64,000 bases of DNA, taken from Methanothermobacter sp049720995. GTDB taxonomy: Archaea > Methanobacteriota > Methanobacteria > Methanobacteriales > Methanothermobacteraceae. Under the pieces are notes generated by a model. The model worked only from the letters and a program-made list of their open reading frames with translations, did no database searches and was not told where the DNA came from. The stretch spans positions 22,736 to 86,735 of the forward strand of contig NZ_JBNASF010000004.1 in assembly GCF_049720995.1 (NCBI RefSeq), given 5' to 3'. Positions within the stretch are counted from its first letter, which is position 1; the number at the start of each line of letters is the position of its first letter. Both the position numbers and the translations under genes were made by a program. This document shows, piece by piece, positions 42,711 through 51,776 of this stretch.

Positions 42711-43586
42711 ATGGAGAAAAAATACGTTGCCATGGTGGCTCTTATTCTGGTGATTGCCGGAGCGACCATTTATGGAATTTTAAACAATGAAAGCAAACAG
42801 ATACTTAGAATATCCACCACAACAAGCCTTGAGGATACCGGACTTCTTGATGCAGTTGAGGCTGCATTTGAGAAAAGATACCCCAATATCGATGTGCAGA
42901 TAGTTTCAGGTGGAACGGGTATAGCACTTGAGCGCGGAAAGAGAGGTGATGCAGACCTTGTGATAGTCCACGATAAAAAGAGGGAGAAAGAGTTCATAGA
43001 GGAAGGCTACGGCCTTAAGAGATACCCCTTCGCCTACAACTACTTCTACATCGTGGGACCCGAGAATGACCCCGCTGGTGTGAAAAATGCGAGTACAGCA
43101 GAGGATGCATTCAGAAGGATACTTGAGGCCGCAGAGAAGAACCCCTCTGTTAAATTCGTATCAAGGGGGGACAACTCCGGGACAAATTCAAGGGAGATAA
43201 AGATCTGGAAGAACATAACAGACTACAACGCAACCGTCAATGGATCATCATGGTACATTGAAACCGGCAGCGGAATGGCTGACACACTCCGGATTGCAGA
43301 CCAGAAGGGGGCCTACACACTCACAGATTCAGGCACATACCTTGCCTACAGGGACAGGATCAAACTTGTAACATACCTCACAGAGGACAGATCCCTCCTC
43401 AACGTCTACTCAGCAATACCCCTCAACCCCTCAAGGGTTAAGGGTGTAAACAGTGCAGCTGCAGAGAAATTCGTTGACTTCCTCATGAGCAATGAATGCC
43501 AGAAACTTATATCAGAGTACGGAAAGGATAAATACGGCCAGCCACTCTTCACAGCCCTCTTCGGAAGGGCTGAACCAAAAAGCTGA
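42711..43586 (+). CDS. tupA: Tungstate ABC transporter substrate-binding protein
   Basis: 291 residues. A membrane-anchoring signal (VAMVALILVIAGATIYGIL) is followed by ISTTTSLEDTGLLD, the TupA signature that binds the oxyanion, and later FVSRGDNSGTNSRE, also diagnostic. It binds tungstate outside the membrane for formylmethanofuran dehydrogenase and other tungsten enzymes. ATG 42711 follows GGAGG by 8 nt. tupB and tupC follow. Confidence 0.92.
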   Translation: MEKKYVAMVALILVIAGATIYGILNNESKQILRISTTTSLEDTGLLDAVEAAFEKRYPNIDVQIVSGGTGIALERGKRGDADLVIVHDKKREKEFIEEGYGLKRYPFAYNYFYIVGPENDPAGVKNASTAEDAFRRILEAAEKNPSVKFVSRGDNSGTNSREIKIWKNITDYNATVNGSSWYIETGSGMADTLRIADQKGAYTLTDSGTYLAYRDRIKLVTYLTEDRSLLNVYSAIPLNPSRVKGVNSAAAEKFVDFLMSNECQKLISEYGKDKYGQPLFTALFGRAEPKS

Positions 43587-43633
43587 AATATGAACAGGGA
43601 TATTTAATTCATAAACCATAAATCTTTTAACTA

Positions 43634-43643
43634 TTTTTTTTTT
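43634..43643 (+). terminator. T10 tract between tupA and tupB
   Basis: Ten consecutive T residues 47 bp after the tupA stop form a strong archaeal terminator signal. Some transcripts should end here, giving more binding protein than permease. Confidence 0.55.
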
Positions 43644-43668
43644 CATGGCTTTAAGGAGAGGCTGGGGA

Positions 43669-44355
43669 TTGAACGAGATAATCACAGGATTCATAAGGGC
43701 CCTTGAGCTCATGGCATCACTTGACCCTGAACTCATGGATATAACCGCAAGAACACTCATGGTTTCCCTCTCATCAACAGCCCTTGCATCTGCAATTGCG
43801 GTACCCGCAGCAGCAATGATTGACTCAGCGGAATTCAGAGGGAAAAGGGCGCTCCTCAACATAATACAGACCCTCTACAGTATCCCCACAGTACTCGTGG
43901 GCCTCTTTGTATTCCTCCTCATATCACGCTCAGGGCCCCTGGGTCCACTCAACCTCCTCTTCACACCTGCCGGTATGATACTGGGCCAGACCATACTCAT
44001 ACTTCCACTGGTAACAGGCTTCAGCATCACAGCCCTCAGGAGCGTTAAACCGGAGCTCAGGGACCTTGCAAGATCCCTGGGTGCCACCGAGTTCCAGGTT
44101 ATGCTGAGGGTCCTGGAGGAGGCAAGGTACGCGGTCATGGCCGCAGTAATCCTGGGATTCGGGAGGGCAATCTCAGAGGTCGGGGTCGCGATAATGCTTG
44201 GTGGTAACATAAGGGGCTTCACAAGGGTTATAACAACCGCCATATCCCTTGAAACCTCAAGGGGAAACCTTGAACTCTCAATAGCCCTTGGTATAATACT
44301 CCTCATAATATCCCTCGCCGTCAACACCCTGCTGAACCATTTCCAGGAGAGGTGA
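43669..44355 (+). CDS. tupB: Tungstate ABC transporter permease
   Basis: 228 residues, about five membrane segments and the EAA loop (DLARSLGATEFQVMLRVLEEARYAV) that contacts the ATPase. Start: TTG 43669, 7 nt behind AGGAGAGG (43654-43661); an ATG at 43645 lies directly after the T10 tract without a ribosome site. Middle gene of tupABC. Confidence 0.9.
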   Translation: MNEIITGFIRALELMASLDPELMDITARTLMVSLSSTALASAIAVPAAAMIDSAEFRGKRALLNIIQTLYSIPTVLVGLFVFLLISRSGPLGPLNLLFTPAGMILGQTILILPLVTGFSITALRSVKPELRDLARSLGATEFQVMLRVLEEARYAVMAAVILGFGRAISEVGVAIMLGGNIRGFTRVITTAISLETSRGNLELSIALGIILLIISLAVNTLLNHFQER

Positions 44356-44423
44356 TAAAATGAAGGTGCATGAAATCCATCCAGAGCCGGTCTCCACACA
44401 ACCGTTACCGGAGGTTTGATGAA

Positions 44424-45464
44424 ATGAACGTGCTTGAACTCCATGGTATAAAAAGGGTCTACAATGGTGTGAGGGTCCTGGATGATGTGAATCTGGAGGT
44501 CAGGGATGGTGAGACCCTGGGGATCATAGGCCCTACAGGGGCAGGGAAGTCAACACTGCTAAGGATAATCAACCTCCTTGAAAGGCCGGACTCGGGTGAG
44601 ATAATCTTTCAGGGTGAAAACGTCGCTGAAAAGAGGGAGGTTGATGTCAGGAGAAGGATGGGTATGGTATTCCAGAACACCCCTGTATTCCGCGGTACTG
44701 TGGGGGAGAGCATCCTCTACGGCCCCCATGTGAGGGGGATGAAACCAGAGGCCCGGGAGGTCCGGGAGGTCCTTGAACTGGTGGGCCTTGAGGACGCCTC
44801 AAGGAAAACCACTGAACTATCAGGTGGTGAGAGGCAGCGCCTGGCCCTTGCCCAGGTACTCATAAACCGGCCTGAACTTGTGCTCCTGGATGAGGCAACA
44901 TCGAGCCTTGACCCGGTATCCACGAGGAGGATGGAGGAGGTCATAGCTGAGCTTGATGTTACAGTGGTACTCACAACCCATGACCTCATCCAGGGGCAGA
45001 AGCTCTCTGACAGGATCGCCATACTCAACAGGAGGATACTCCAGGTGGGTGAACCATGGGAGGTGTTCAGGAGGCCGGCGAGCCGGTTCGTTGCAGAGTT
45101 TGTGGGTGCAGAGAACATCCTCAGGGGAAGGGCGAGGGTAACCCCTGACGGTGTAACAATCATAGAATGTGATGGTGTGAGTATCTACTCGTCAGAGAAG
45201 GCTGAGGGTGTGGTTTCGGCCACTGTGAGGCCCGAGGATATAACTGTCTCCTGGGGGAGGGTGGAGTCAAGTGCACTTAACCAGCTTAAGGGTAAAGTGA
45301 AAGCGATACGTGATTCAGGCTCCCTGCAGGAACTTGAGGTGATGTGTGGCGGTGAGATGTTCACTGTCCACATGACAGCAAGGTCACTCCATGATATGGG
45401 GATCACCACAGGTTCAGAGGTCTGGCTTGAATTCAAGGCATCAGCGGTCCATGTAATCAGATGA
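44424..45464 (+). CDS. tupC: Tungstate ABC transporter ATP-binding protein
   Basis: 346 residues. ABC ATPase with GPTGAGKS (Walker A), LSGGERQRLALAQ (signature) and LLDEATSSLD (Walker B), then a C-terminal TOBE-like domain (from about 235) that may bind oxyanion for regulation. ATG 44424 follows GGAGG. The last 8 bp overlap the convergent ThDP-enzyme gene. Confidence 0.92.
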   Translation: MNVLELHGIKRVYNGVRVLDDVNLEVRDGETLGIIGPTGAGKSTLLRIINLLERPDSGEIIFQGENVAEKREVDVRRRMGMVFQNTPVFRGTVGESILYGPHVRGMKPEAREVREVLELVGLEDASRKTTELSGGERQRLALAQVLINRPELVLLDEATSSLDPVSTRRMEEVIAELDVTVVLTTHDLIQGQKLSDRIAILNRRILQVGEPWEVFRRPASRFVAEFVGAENILRGRARVTPDGVTIIECDGVSIYSSEKAEGVVSATVRPEDITVSWGRVESSALNQLKGKVKAIRDSGSLQELEVMCGGEMFTVHMTARSLHDMGITTGSEVWLEFKASAVHVIR

Positions 45465-47202
45465 AGCGCCTCGGGTCGGTTTCAATGTCCACTAACACCG
45501 GTCCATCTGTTCTGAGGGCATCTGAAACAGCCTCCTCCAGTTCACCCGGTTCAGTGACCCGGATTCCACGACCACCACAGTTTTCAGCGAACCCTGCAAA
45601 GTCACAGTTCTGGAGTTCTGTCTGCCAGTTGGGGAAACCCTCAACCCGCTGCTCCTGCATTATCATCCCGAGGCTCCGGTTGTTGAGTATGAACACCCTC
45701 ACAGGGAGACTGTACTTCACCGCGGTTAGAAATTCCGCCATGACCATGGAAAAACCCCCATCCCCTGTTATACATGCCACCTCCCTATCAGGGAACTCAA
45801 GCTGCGCCGCAATTGAGGCTGGAAGCCCGAATCCCATTGAACCAAGATACCCTGAGAAGAGGAGCCTCTGGGTGCCCTTCATCTGGAAGTTCCTTCCAAA
45901 CCACCAGCCGTTCTCACCAACATCAAGGGCTATGATGGCCCCATCATCAAGGAGTTCACTGAGAACAGCCATTATGTACTGTGGCCTTATGGGCCTTGAG
46001 GATGGGTCAATTTCAGATTCAAGAAGCTCCAGCCACCCTGCCCTGAGTTCCCTGAGCTCTGCCCTGTAGGAATCCCTACTCCTCTCACGGGTCATGGAGA
46101 GAAGCCCGGGTACTGTGAGTGAGGATCGACCCTCAAGGCCCATCTCCACGGGGTGGCGCCTTGCGATCATGAGGGGGTTGGTGTCAATTTGCAGGATCCT
46201 GCCAGGGGGTAGCTGTGTGAGGTCAGAGAAGGACGACCCGATGACAATGAGGAGATCTGATTTCCTGACAGCATCGGCCGCTGCAGTGGACCCGAGACTC
46301 CCGTGACACCCCAGGTAAAGGGGGTGATGGTTATCAACAACCCCCTTTCCCCTGAATGTGGTTACAATCCCGGCACCTATCCTCTCTGCAAGTTCAACAA
46401 CACTTTCAGCGGCTTCAAGCGCCCCGAAGCCCGCGATTATTATTGGACGCTCTGCAGAATCAATTAAGGATGCAGCATTCTGTAACTGGCTTCTGGGGAC
46501 GGTCACGGATACCGGCGCAATTGAGCCGGCCAGCGGCCTCACATCTGCACTGCACTCCATTGTCTGGACGTCCCTCGGGACGTCAATATGTGAAACGCCC
46601 TTCTCAAGGATGGCGTGTTTCAGGGCCTCCCTCACAATCTCAGGGGTCTCATCAGGGCTTATGAGTGTCATGTTGTACACTGTCAGGGACTCGAAGAGGC
46701 TGCGCTGGTCTATCTCCTGACTTGCACCTGTACCTATCCTGTAGGTTTCAACCTGCCCTGTCACAGCTATCACTGGCGCCCTGTCAAGGGCCGCGTCCAG
46801 GAGCCCTGTTATTAGGTTCGATGCCCCTGGGCCAGCCACGGCCATGCAGACCGCGGGGTGCCCTGTGAGCTTACCATAAGCGGATGCCATGAATGCCGCC
46901 GCTGCCTCATGGCGCACCTGTATGTACCTCACGTCACTGTTCCTCCGTATGGCATCAACAAGTCCCAGTGTTGAGGTGCCCGGGATCCCGAAGACGTACC
47001 TCACACCCCAGGCTGCAAGCTGTGCTATAAAGACATCCGAGACCGTCCTCCCGGTTTCCATGGAGCTGGACTCCAGCCTCACGAAGGCATCCTTTGGTGC
47101 GTTACACACAGGGCAGCGCCAGTCACCCGGCAGGGAGTCGAATTCGCCCTCATATTTCTCATGGAAGATGTAATTGCATACCGTGCACCTGAAATCTGCC
47201 AT
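45457..47202 (-). CDS. Rubredoxin-fused thiamine-diphosphate enzyme (pyruvate oxidase/acetolactate synthase family)
   Basis: 581 residues. Residues 1-45 are a rubredoxin (CTVC and CPVC). The remainder is a complete three-domain ThDP enzyme: active-site glutamate region QVRHEAAAAFMASAYGKLTG, and the ThDP motif ITGDGGFSMVM ... ILNN. The fusion suggests that electrons from 2-oxo acid decarboxylation pass to rubredoxin, as in a pyruvate oxidase-like reaction that uses an iron carrier, or that oxygen is reduced; the substrate is not known. ATG 47202 follows GAGGG, which overlaps the stop of the cytochrome b5-like gene. It is the last gene of a redox cluster. Confidence 0.88.
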   Translation of the reverse strand: MADFRCTVCNYIFHEKYEGEFDSLPGDWRCPVCNAPKDAFVRLESSSMETGRTVSDVFIAQLAAWGVRYVFGIPGTSTLGLVDAIRRNSDVRYIQVRHEAAAAFMASAYGKLTGHPAVCMAVAGPGASNLITGLLDAALDRAPVIAVTGQVETYRIGTGASQEIDQRSLFESLTVYNMTLISPDETPEIVREALKHAILEKGVSHIDVPRDVQTMECSADVRPLAGSIAPVSVTVPRSQLQNAASLIDSAERPIIIAGFGALEAAESVVELAERIGAGIVTTFRGKGVVDNHHPLYLGCHGSLGSTAAADAVRKSDLLIVIGSSFSDLTQLPPGRILQIDTNPLMIARRHPVEMGLEGRSSLTVPGLLSMTRERSRDSYRAELRELRAGWLELLESEIDPSSRPIRPQYIMAVLSELLDDGAIIALDVGENGWWFGRNFQMKGTQRLLFSGYLGSMGFGLPASIAAQLEFPDREVACITGDGGFSMVMAEFLTAVKYSLPVRVFILNNRSLGMIMQEQRVEGFPNWQTELQNCDFAGFAENCGGRGIRVTEPGELEEAVSDALRTDGPVLVDIETDPRRFI

Positions 47203-47211
47203 CTGAAGCCC

Positions 47212-47445
47212 TCACTTCACCCTGAGGGTGCCCACCACAGGGAACCTTTCAAGGAGTTCCCTCCCATGGGGTGCGTCCTCCAGCTCATGGGTGAGATCCC
47301 CTCCTGCCCTGTGGATGACCTGGTGGCGCCCATCCCTCCAGAGAAAGCTCTCTGATACATCGTAGACCCTGCCGTCAAAGGCGACGTATGCGGGACCTGA
47401 AATCCCATCAAATTTTCTGAGCTCCTCCGGGGTGAATTCCCTCAT
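47212..47445 (-). CDS. Cytochrome b5-like heme-binding protein
   Basis: 77 residues. It starts REFTPEELRKFDG and has AYVAFDGRVYDVSES, then HRAGGDLTHELEDAPHG, with the two histidines (in HRAGG and APHG) placed as heme ligands in the cytochrome b5 family. Soluble. ATG 47445 is behind GGGTGTT. It lies between the ferritin-like and rubredoxin-ThDP genes and probably shares their transcript. Confidence 0.82.
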   Translation of the reverse strand: MREFTPEELRKFDGISGPAYVAFDGRVYDVSESFLWRDGRHQVIHRAGGDLTHELEDAPHGRELLERFPVVGTLRVK

Positions 47446-47464
47446 TCCAACACCCGGGGAGAGA

Positions 47465-47984
47465 CTATTCAAGGAATTTCCTCACAAAGGGTGAGGTTTC
47501 ACCGCGCCTCATGAAGTGCCCTGAGGGACCCTCACCCAGGAACTCTGAGAACCATGACTCATGCTGTATCTCCTCGTGGAGTATCGAGAGTGCGAGGTCA
47601 TAGGTCCTGTGGTCCTTACCGGCTGTTATATTGCATATGTGGGTGTACTGCCTCACAGCGCACCTCTCTGCGGCAACAAGGACCTCCAGTATCTTCATCG
47701 TGTCCGTGGTCTTCTCGGGGAGGTACGCCGGGGGGCAGCCTGAGATATCATGGAATTTCGTATATCCTTGGGACAAGTGCCTCAAAGTGGTTCCGATCCT
47801 CTATCCTTGCAGATTCCGCGATCTCCTTTATCCCCTCACCATCAAGGCCTATCAGGTTGGCCCTGAGTATCGTGTAGTAATAGAAGGTTGTGAGTTCCGC
47901 CGCGGCGTTCTTCACAAGGAGTTCAACGAGTTCATCCACATCCATACCTGAATTTTCAACCATCTCACGGGTAACCCGGGCCAT
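47465..47984 (-). pseudogene. Dps-like ferritin gene split by an internal deletion/frame change
   Basis: The first part (47984-47748; start ATG behind AGAGGTGAT) reads ELLVKNAAAELTTFYYYTIL and EDRNHFEALVPRIYE, then a stop. The second frame continues KFHDISGCPPAYLP, AERCAVRQYTHICN, EEIQHESWFSEFLGEG. Together they make a ferritin of the DPSL (thioferritin) group with E, E-x-x-H iron ligands on four helices and two cysteines. About 10 residues normally found between helices B and C appear missing at 47745-47752, which also shifts the frame. If real, iron storage/peroxide detoxification by this gene is lost. Confidence 0.75.
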
Positions 47985-48067
47985 ACTATCACCTCTGAAT
48001 ATTATGTATAACATCCCTAATAAAATGTGATAGTGAATACCCTTCCAGATCAATTTCTGAAAAAATT

Positions 48068-48859
48068 TCAGGAAAGTGCCAGGTCAAGTATCATCATGAG
48101 AACAAAACCCAAAAGGGCGGATACCGTTGCAAGGTCCGTGTTACCCCCGCTCTGACACTCAGGGATGATGTCCTCTATTACAACGAATATCATGGCACCC
48201 GCAGCAAAGCCAAGGGCATATGGCATGACCCATGAGAATGAGTAAACCAGAATAGCGCCGGCAACTCCCCCGAGGATCTCAACGAGACCCGATACCTGGC
48301 CATAGGTGAAACTCCTCCACCTGGATAGGCCCTCACCCCGGAGGGGCAGGGAAACCGCGGCCCCCTCAGGGAGGTTCTGTATGCCTATACCCAGGGCCAG
48401 GGTGATTGGGGCTGCAAGTTCACCTGTGGCTGCAGCGGCCCCGAAGGCAACACCAACCGCAAGCCCCTCAGGGATGTTGTGTATGGCAACAGCCAGGAGA
48501 AGGAGCCTGTTCCTCCTCCAGGTCGTGGGGAGCCCCTCTGCATCCTCAGGGTCGCATCCAGGGTGAAGGTGGGGCATGATCCTGTCCACACCTGAAAGGA
48601 AGAGCCCCCCTGCAAGGAAACCAAGGGCCGGCGGTAACCACTCAGCATACCCGTTGAGGGCTGATAATTCAATTGCAGGAACCAGGAGCGACCAGAAACT
48701 TGCAGCAATCATGATACCCGCTGCAAAGCCAAGTGAAGCGTCAAGGAGTTTCCTCTCAGCCCTTACAGGCAGAAAGACCAGGGCCGCACCTGCAAGTGTC
48801 ATGAGCCAGGTGAAGACAGTTGCAAGGAATGCGTTGAGGATCGGGTCTGCAGGGTTCAT
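48068..48859 (-). CDS. ZIP family metal transporter
   Basis: 263 residues with eight hydrophobic segments. The metal-site helices carry HNIPEGLAVGV and QNLPEGAAVS, the ZIP signature, and a histidine-bearing loop (MPHLHPGCDPED) lies before them. It should import zinc, iron or another divalent metal across the cell membrane. ATG 48859; TATA-like TTTATTAG about 30 bp upstream on the minus strand and no clear ribosome site. Neighbour of the ferritin-like gene, so linked metal handling is likely. Confidence 0.9.
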   Translation of the reverse strand: MNPADPILNAFLATVFTWLMTLAGAALVFLPVRAERKLLDASLGFAAGIMIAASFWSLLVPAIELSALNGYAEWLPPALGFLAGGLFLSGVDRIMPHLHPGCDPEDAEGLPTTWRRNRLLLLAVAIHNIPEGLAVGVAFGAAAATGELAAPITLALGIGIQNLPEGAAVSLPLRGEGLSRWRSFTYGQVSGLVEILGGVAGAILVYSFSWVMPYALGFAAGAMIFVVIEDIIPECQSGGNTDLATVSALLGFVLMMILDLALS

Positions 48860-48928
48860 TGTAGAGAGTATGTCTGTGGTAACCTAATAAAGTTACACGA
48901 AAAAAACATCCTGAGAACTCAGTGCCCT

Positions 48929-48999
48929 GGAAAACATTAATTAGTCACCACCGGTTGTTGCACTGTTCCCGGGGGGAAAACATTAATATACTCACCACC
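48929..48999 (+). repeat. Duplicated promoter of the second UvrD-nuclease gene
   Basis: GGAAAACATTAATTAG-TCACCACC (48929-48952) and GGAAAACATTAATATAC-TCACCACC (48975-48999) are near copies, period 46. Each contains a TTAAT-type TATA sequence; the right one lies about 30 bp before ATG 49020. Confidence 0.75.
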
Positions 49000-49019
49000 C
49001 AATCTATGAAACAGTCACG

Positions 49020-51776
49020 ATGACAGGATCACTCTGCAGGAAAGGGGAGGCGTGTACAGAGAACCAGAAGAGGGCCGTTAAGAAGACCGACGGGCCACTT
49101 GTAATTGTGGCAGGACCCGGTGCCGGGAAAACAAGGGTTCTTGTTGAGAGGACAGCTTACCTTGTTAAGAGAAAGGGGGTTAGCCCTGAGAATATACTCG
49201 TTATAACCTTCACAGAGAAGGCAGCCCATGAGCTGAAGTCAAGGCTCATAAACTGCGTTGGACTGGACGCCGAACTCATGCAGATATCAACCATACACTC
49301 ATTCTGCAGCACCATACTGAGGGATCACCCTGAGGAACATGACCTTGGAGCAGGATTTGAGATCCTGGACGAGGAGTCCCAGCTGATGTTCCTCAGATCG
49401 GTCTTCTACAGGATCGGTCTGAACAGCTTCATGAAGATGGGTGAGGTCCATGAGGCAATAGAATTCTTCAACAGGTGCACCGAGAACTGCGTGGACCCGG
49501 ATGAACTCATGGAGGCCCTCAAAAAACGTTACCCTGAGAAGAGGAGATACCATGGCATGGCAGCCTGCTACGGCCGCTACCTCCAGGCCCTGAGGGAAGA
49601 GAAAAAGATAGACTTCCCTGGACTCGAAAAGGAGGTTTACATGCTCCTTGAATCAAACAGAGATGTCCTTGAATCTGTCAGAAATAAATACCGGTACATA
49701 ATGATAGACGAGTACCAGGACACTAGCCCCATCCAGGAGAGGATATTCAGGAAAATAGCAGGACCCGAATCAAGCATATGCGTTGTTGGGGATGAGGACC
49801 AGAGCATCTACGGCTTCAGGGGGGCCACCCCTGAGAACTTCATAAGGTTCAGGGATGAATACGATGCAGATGTGGTGTTCCTTGAGGACAACTTCAGGTC
49901 AAGGGCAGGGATAGTGCTCACAGCCGACAGGTTCATGAGGGGGGAGAGGCACTACCGGAAAACAATAAAACCGGTCAGGGATGGCGGGACAGACGTGGTG
50001 ATACTGAAGAATCGCGACGTCAACTCTGAGGCCCGGAACATAGTATCCCTGATAAAGAAACTCAAATCCACAGGCAAAATCCCTGACTACGGATACGTTG
50101 CACTTCTATTCAGGAGCGTTCGCTACCATGCAGACAGGGTGCTCAGGGAGCTCAGAAGTGAGGGGATCCCCTACATAGTCCGCGGTGATGGATCATTCCT
50201 CAAAAGGTACGAGGTAAGGAGCATGCTCTACTTCCTGGCCTACGTGGACCCCCCTGATTACGATGGTAAATTCAGTGGAAGATGGGGTGGCTGGTGGAAC
50301 ATCTCCATGTTCCGTGGCGACTTCCTGGATCTAGGTAAGGAAACACTGGAGGCCCTTGAATCCCTTGAAAGGAATGTGAAACTCTCAGATTTCAGCTCAC
50401 CCCAGGAACTCGAGGACGCAGGTATCCGGGGTGAGGATGCAGAGAAGATACTTGGCCTCAACAGGATCAGGGAGGAACTTGAAGACGGTTCACTGACTGT
50501 GCTCCAGGCCTTCTACAGGATACTGGAGGTGACAGGTTACCTCAGAAGACTCATCCTTGATGGTACCGACACAGCCAGGGCAAGGATATTCAACCTTGCA
50601 AGGCTGAGTTCCCTCATAGATAAGTATGAGACAATAAAACCAGGGGCAAGGATACAGGACATCCTCTGGTACCTCTACCTCCTCCCCGGGCACCTCCACC
50701 ATGACGAGGCCGTACTGGAGGACCCGGCATCAGTGAAGGTGATGACCGTCCACCAGGCGAAGGGTCTAGAGTTTCCGGTTGTGTTCATCTGCTCTGTTAT
50801 AAATGGAAGGTTTCCTGGCAGAAAAAAGAAGAGGAAGGAACTCGTGCCCATTCCCAGGGAACTGCTTCTCTCATCTGGAGAACCCGAGGATGAGGACCGG
50901 CGGCTCTTCTACGTTGCAATGACAAGGGCCCAGGACGCACTCATCATCTCCACTGCACCCCGCATCAACACGAGGAAGGTGGGGATCTCACCATACATCA
51001 ACGAGCTGAGGGATAGGTGCGGAATATACGAGTGTGAATGCACATCCATCGAGGGGTGCCTTGAGAGGGAGTGGCCCGAGGATCCGCTGAGGATCAACTT
51101 CTCGGCCCTCTTCACCTACGAGGAATGCCCCTTCAGGTACATGATGATCTACCATTACGGCTTCGTCTACCCGGAGACCTTCATGCAGCGCTATGGCATC
51201 ATACTCCACAGGTGCCTTGAGGAGCTACACCTTGCAATGAAGAATTCAGAGGACATAAACGGGGCATTCATAAGGGAACTCGTTGAAAGGTGCTGGATAC
51301 CCATGGGGAGAGACGATGAGGTGAAAAAGAGGCGCCTTGAAAGGGAACTCCTCAATTACTACCGTGACACCAGGGACCATATCCATGAGGTTGTTTCGGT
51401 GGAGGAGCCGTTCTCCATACCCGATGACGATGTAATAATAGAGGGCAGGACTGATCTCATCATCAGGAACTCTGAGGGTGAACTGGAGCTTGTGGACTTC
51501 AAGGCCCGGGAGCATGGGGGGATTGAGAGGATGGCCCTGGAGTACCAGCTACGGACCTACGAGTATGCGCTGAGGGAAAGATACCATTTCGACAGGCTCT
51601 CTGCATATGCCATAAGGGACTCCATGAGGATATCATTTGATTCTGACCCCAACTTCACTGTGAGGGAGAGGATAGAGGATACAGTTGAAAAGATAAGGAG
51701 GGAGTGTTTCGAGCCCCGGAGGAATCGGTTCTGCTCAAGGTGTGTATTCAGGAACCTCTGCGGGATGAACGATTGA
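49020..51776 (+). CDS. UvrD-family helicase fused to Fe-S RecB-type nuclease, second copy
   Basis: 918 residues, paralogous along its full length to the protein at 12765-15524. Motifs: AGPGAGKT, IDEYQDT, QSIYGFRG, HQAKGLEFPV and FYVAMTRA. The nuclease has GRTDLII and VDFKARE. The cysteines ECPFRY and CSRCVFRNLC form the Fe-S clasp. The N-terminus has an extra 14 residues including two cysteines (SLCRKGEAC). No ribosome site; likely leaderless. The helicase-nuclease pair of genes lacks other RecBCD-like partners here. Confidence 0.92.
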   Translation: MTGSLCRKGEACTENQKRAVKKTDGPLVIVAGPGAGKTRVLVERTAYLVKRKGVSPENILVITFTEKAAHELKSRLINCVGLDAELMQISTIHSFCSTILRDHPEEHDLGAGFEILDEESQLMFLRSVFYRIGLNSFMKMGEVHEAIEFFNRCTENCVDPDELMEALKKRYPEKRRYHGMAACYGRYLQALREEKKIDFPGLEKEVYMLLESNRDVLESVRNKYRYIMIDEYQDTSPIQERIFRKIAGPESSICVVGDEDQSIYGFRGATPENFIRFRDEYDADVVFLEDNFRSRAGIVLTADRFMRGERHYRKTIKPVRDGGTDVVILKNRDVNSEARNIVSLIKKLKSTGKIPDYGYVALLFRSVRYHADRVLRELRSEGIPYIVRGDGSFLKRYEVRSMLYFLAYVDPPDYDGKFSGRWGGWWNISMFRGDFLDLGKETLEALESLERNVKLSDFSSPQELEDAGIRGEDAEKILGLNRIREELEDGSLTVLQAFYRILEVTGYLRRLILDGTDTARARIFNLARLSSLIDKYETIKPGARIQDILWYLYLLPGHLHHDEAVLEDPASVKVMTVHQAKGLEFPVVFICSVINGRFPGRKKKRKELVPIPRELLLSSGEPEDEDRRLFYVAMTRAQDALIISTAPRINTRKVGISPYINELRDRCGIYECECTSIEGCLEREWPEDPLRINFSALFTYEECPFRYMMIYHYGFVYPETFMQRYGIILHRCLEELHLAMKNSEDINGAFIRELVERCWIPMGRDDEVKKRRLERELLNYYRDTRDHIHEVVSVEEPFSIPDDDVIIEGRTDLIIRNSEGELELVDFKAREHGGIERMALEYQLRTYEYALRERYHFDRLSAYAIRDSMRISFDSDPNFTVRERIEDTVEKIRRECFEPRRNRFCSRCVFRNLCGMND

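Noticed and set aside
43645..43668. ATG 43645 as tupB start
   Set aside because: It follows a T10 tract directly with no ribosome site, whereas AGGAGAGG serves the TTG at 43669.
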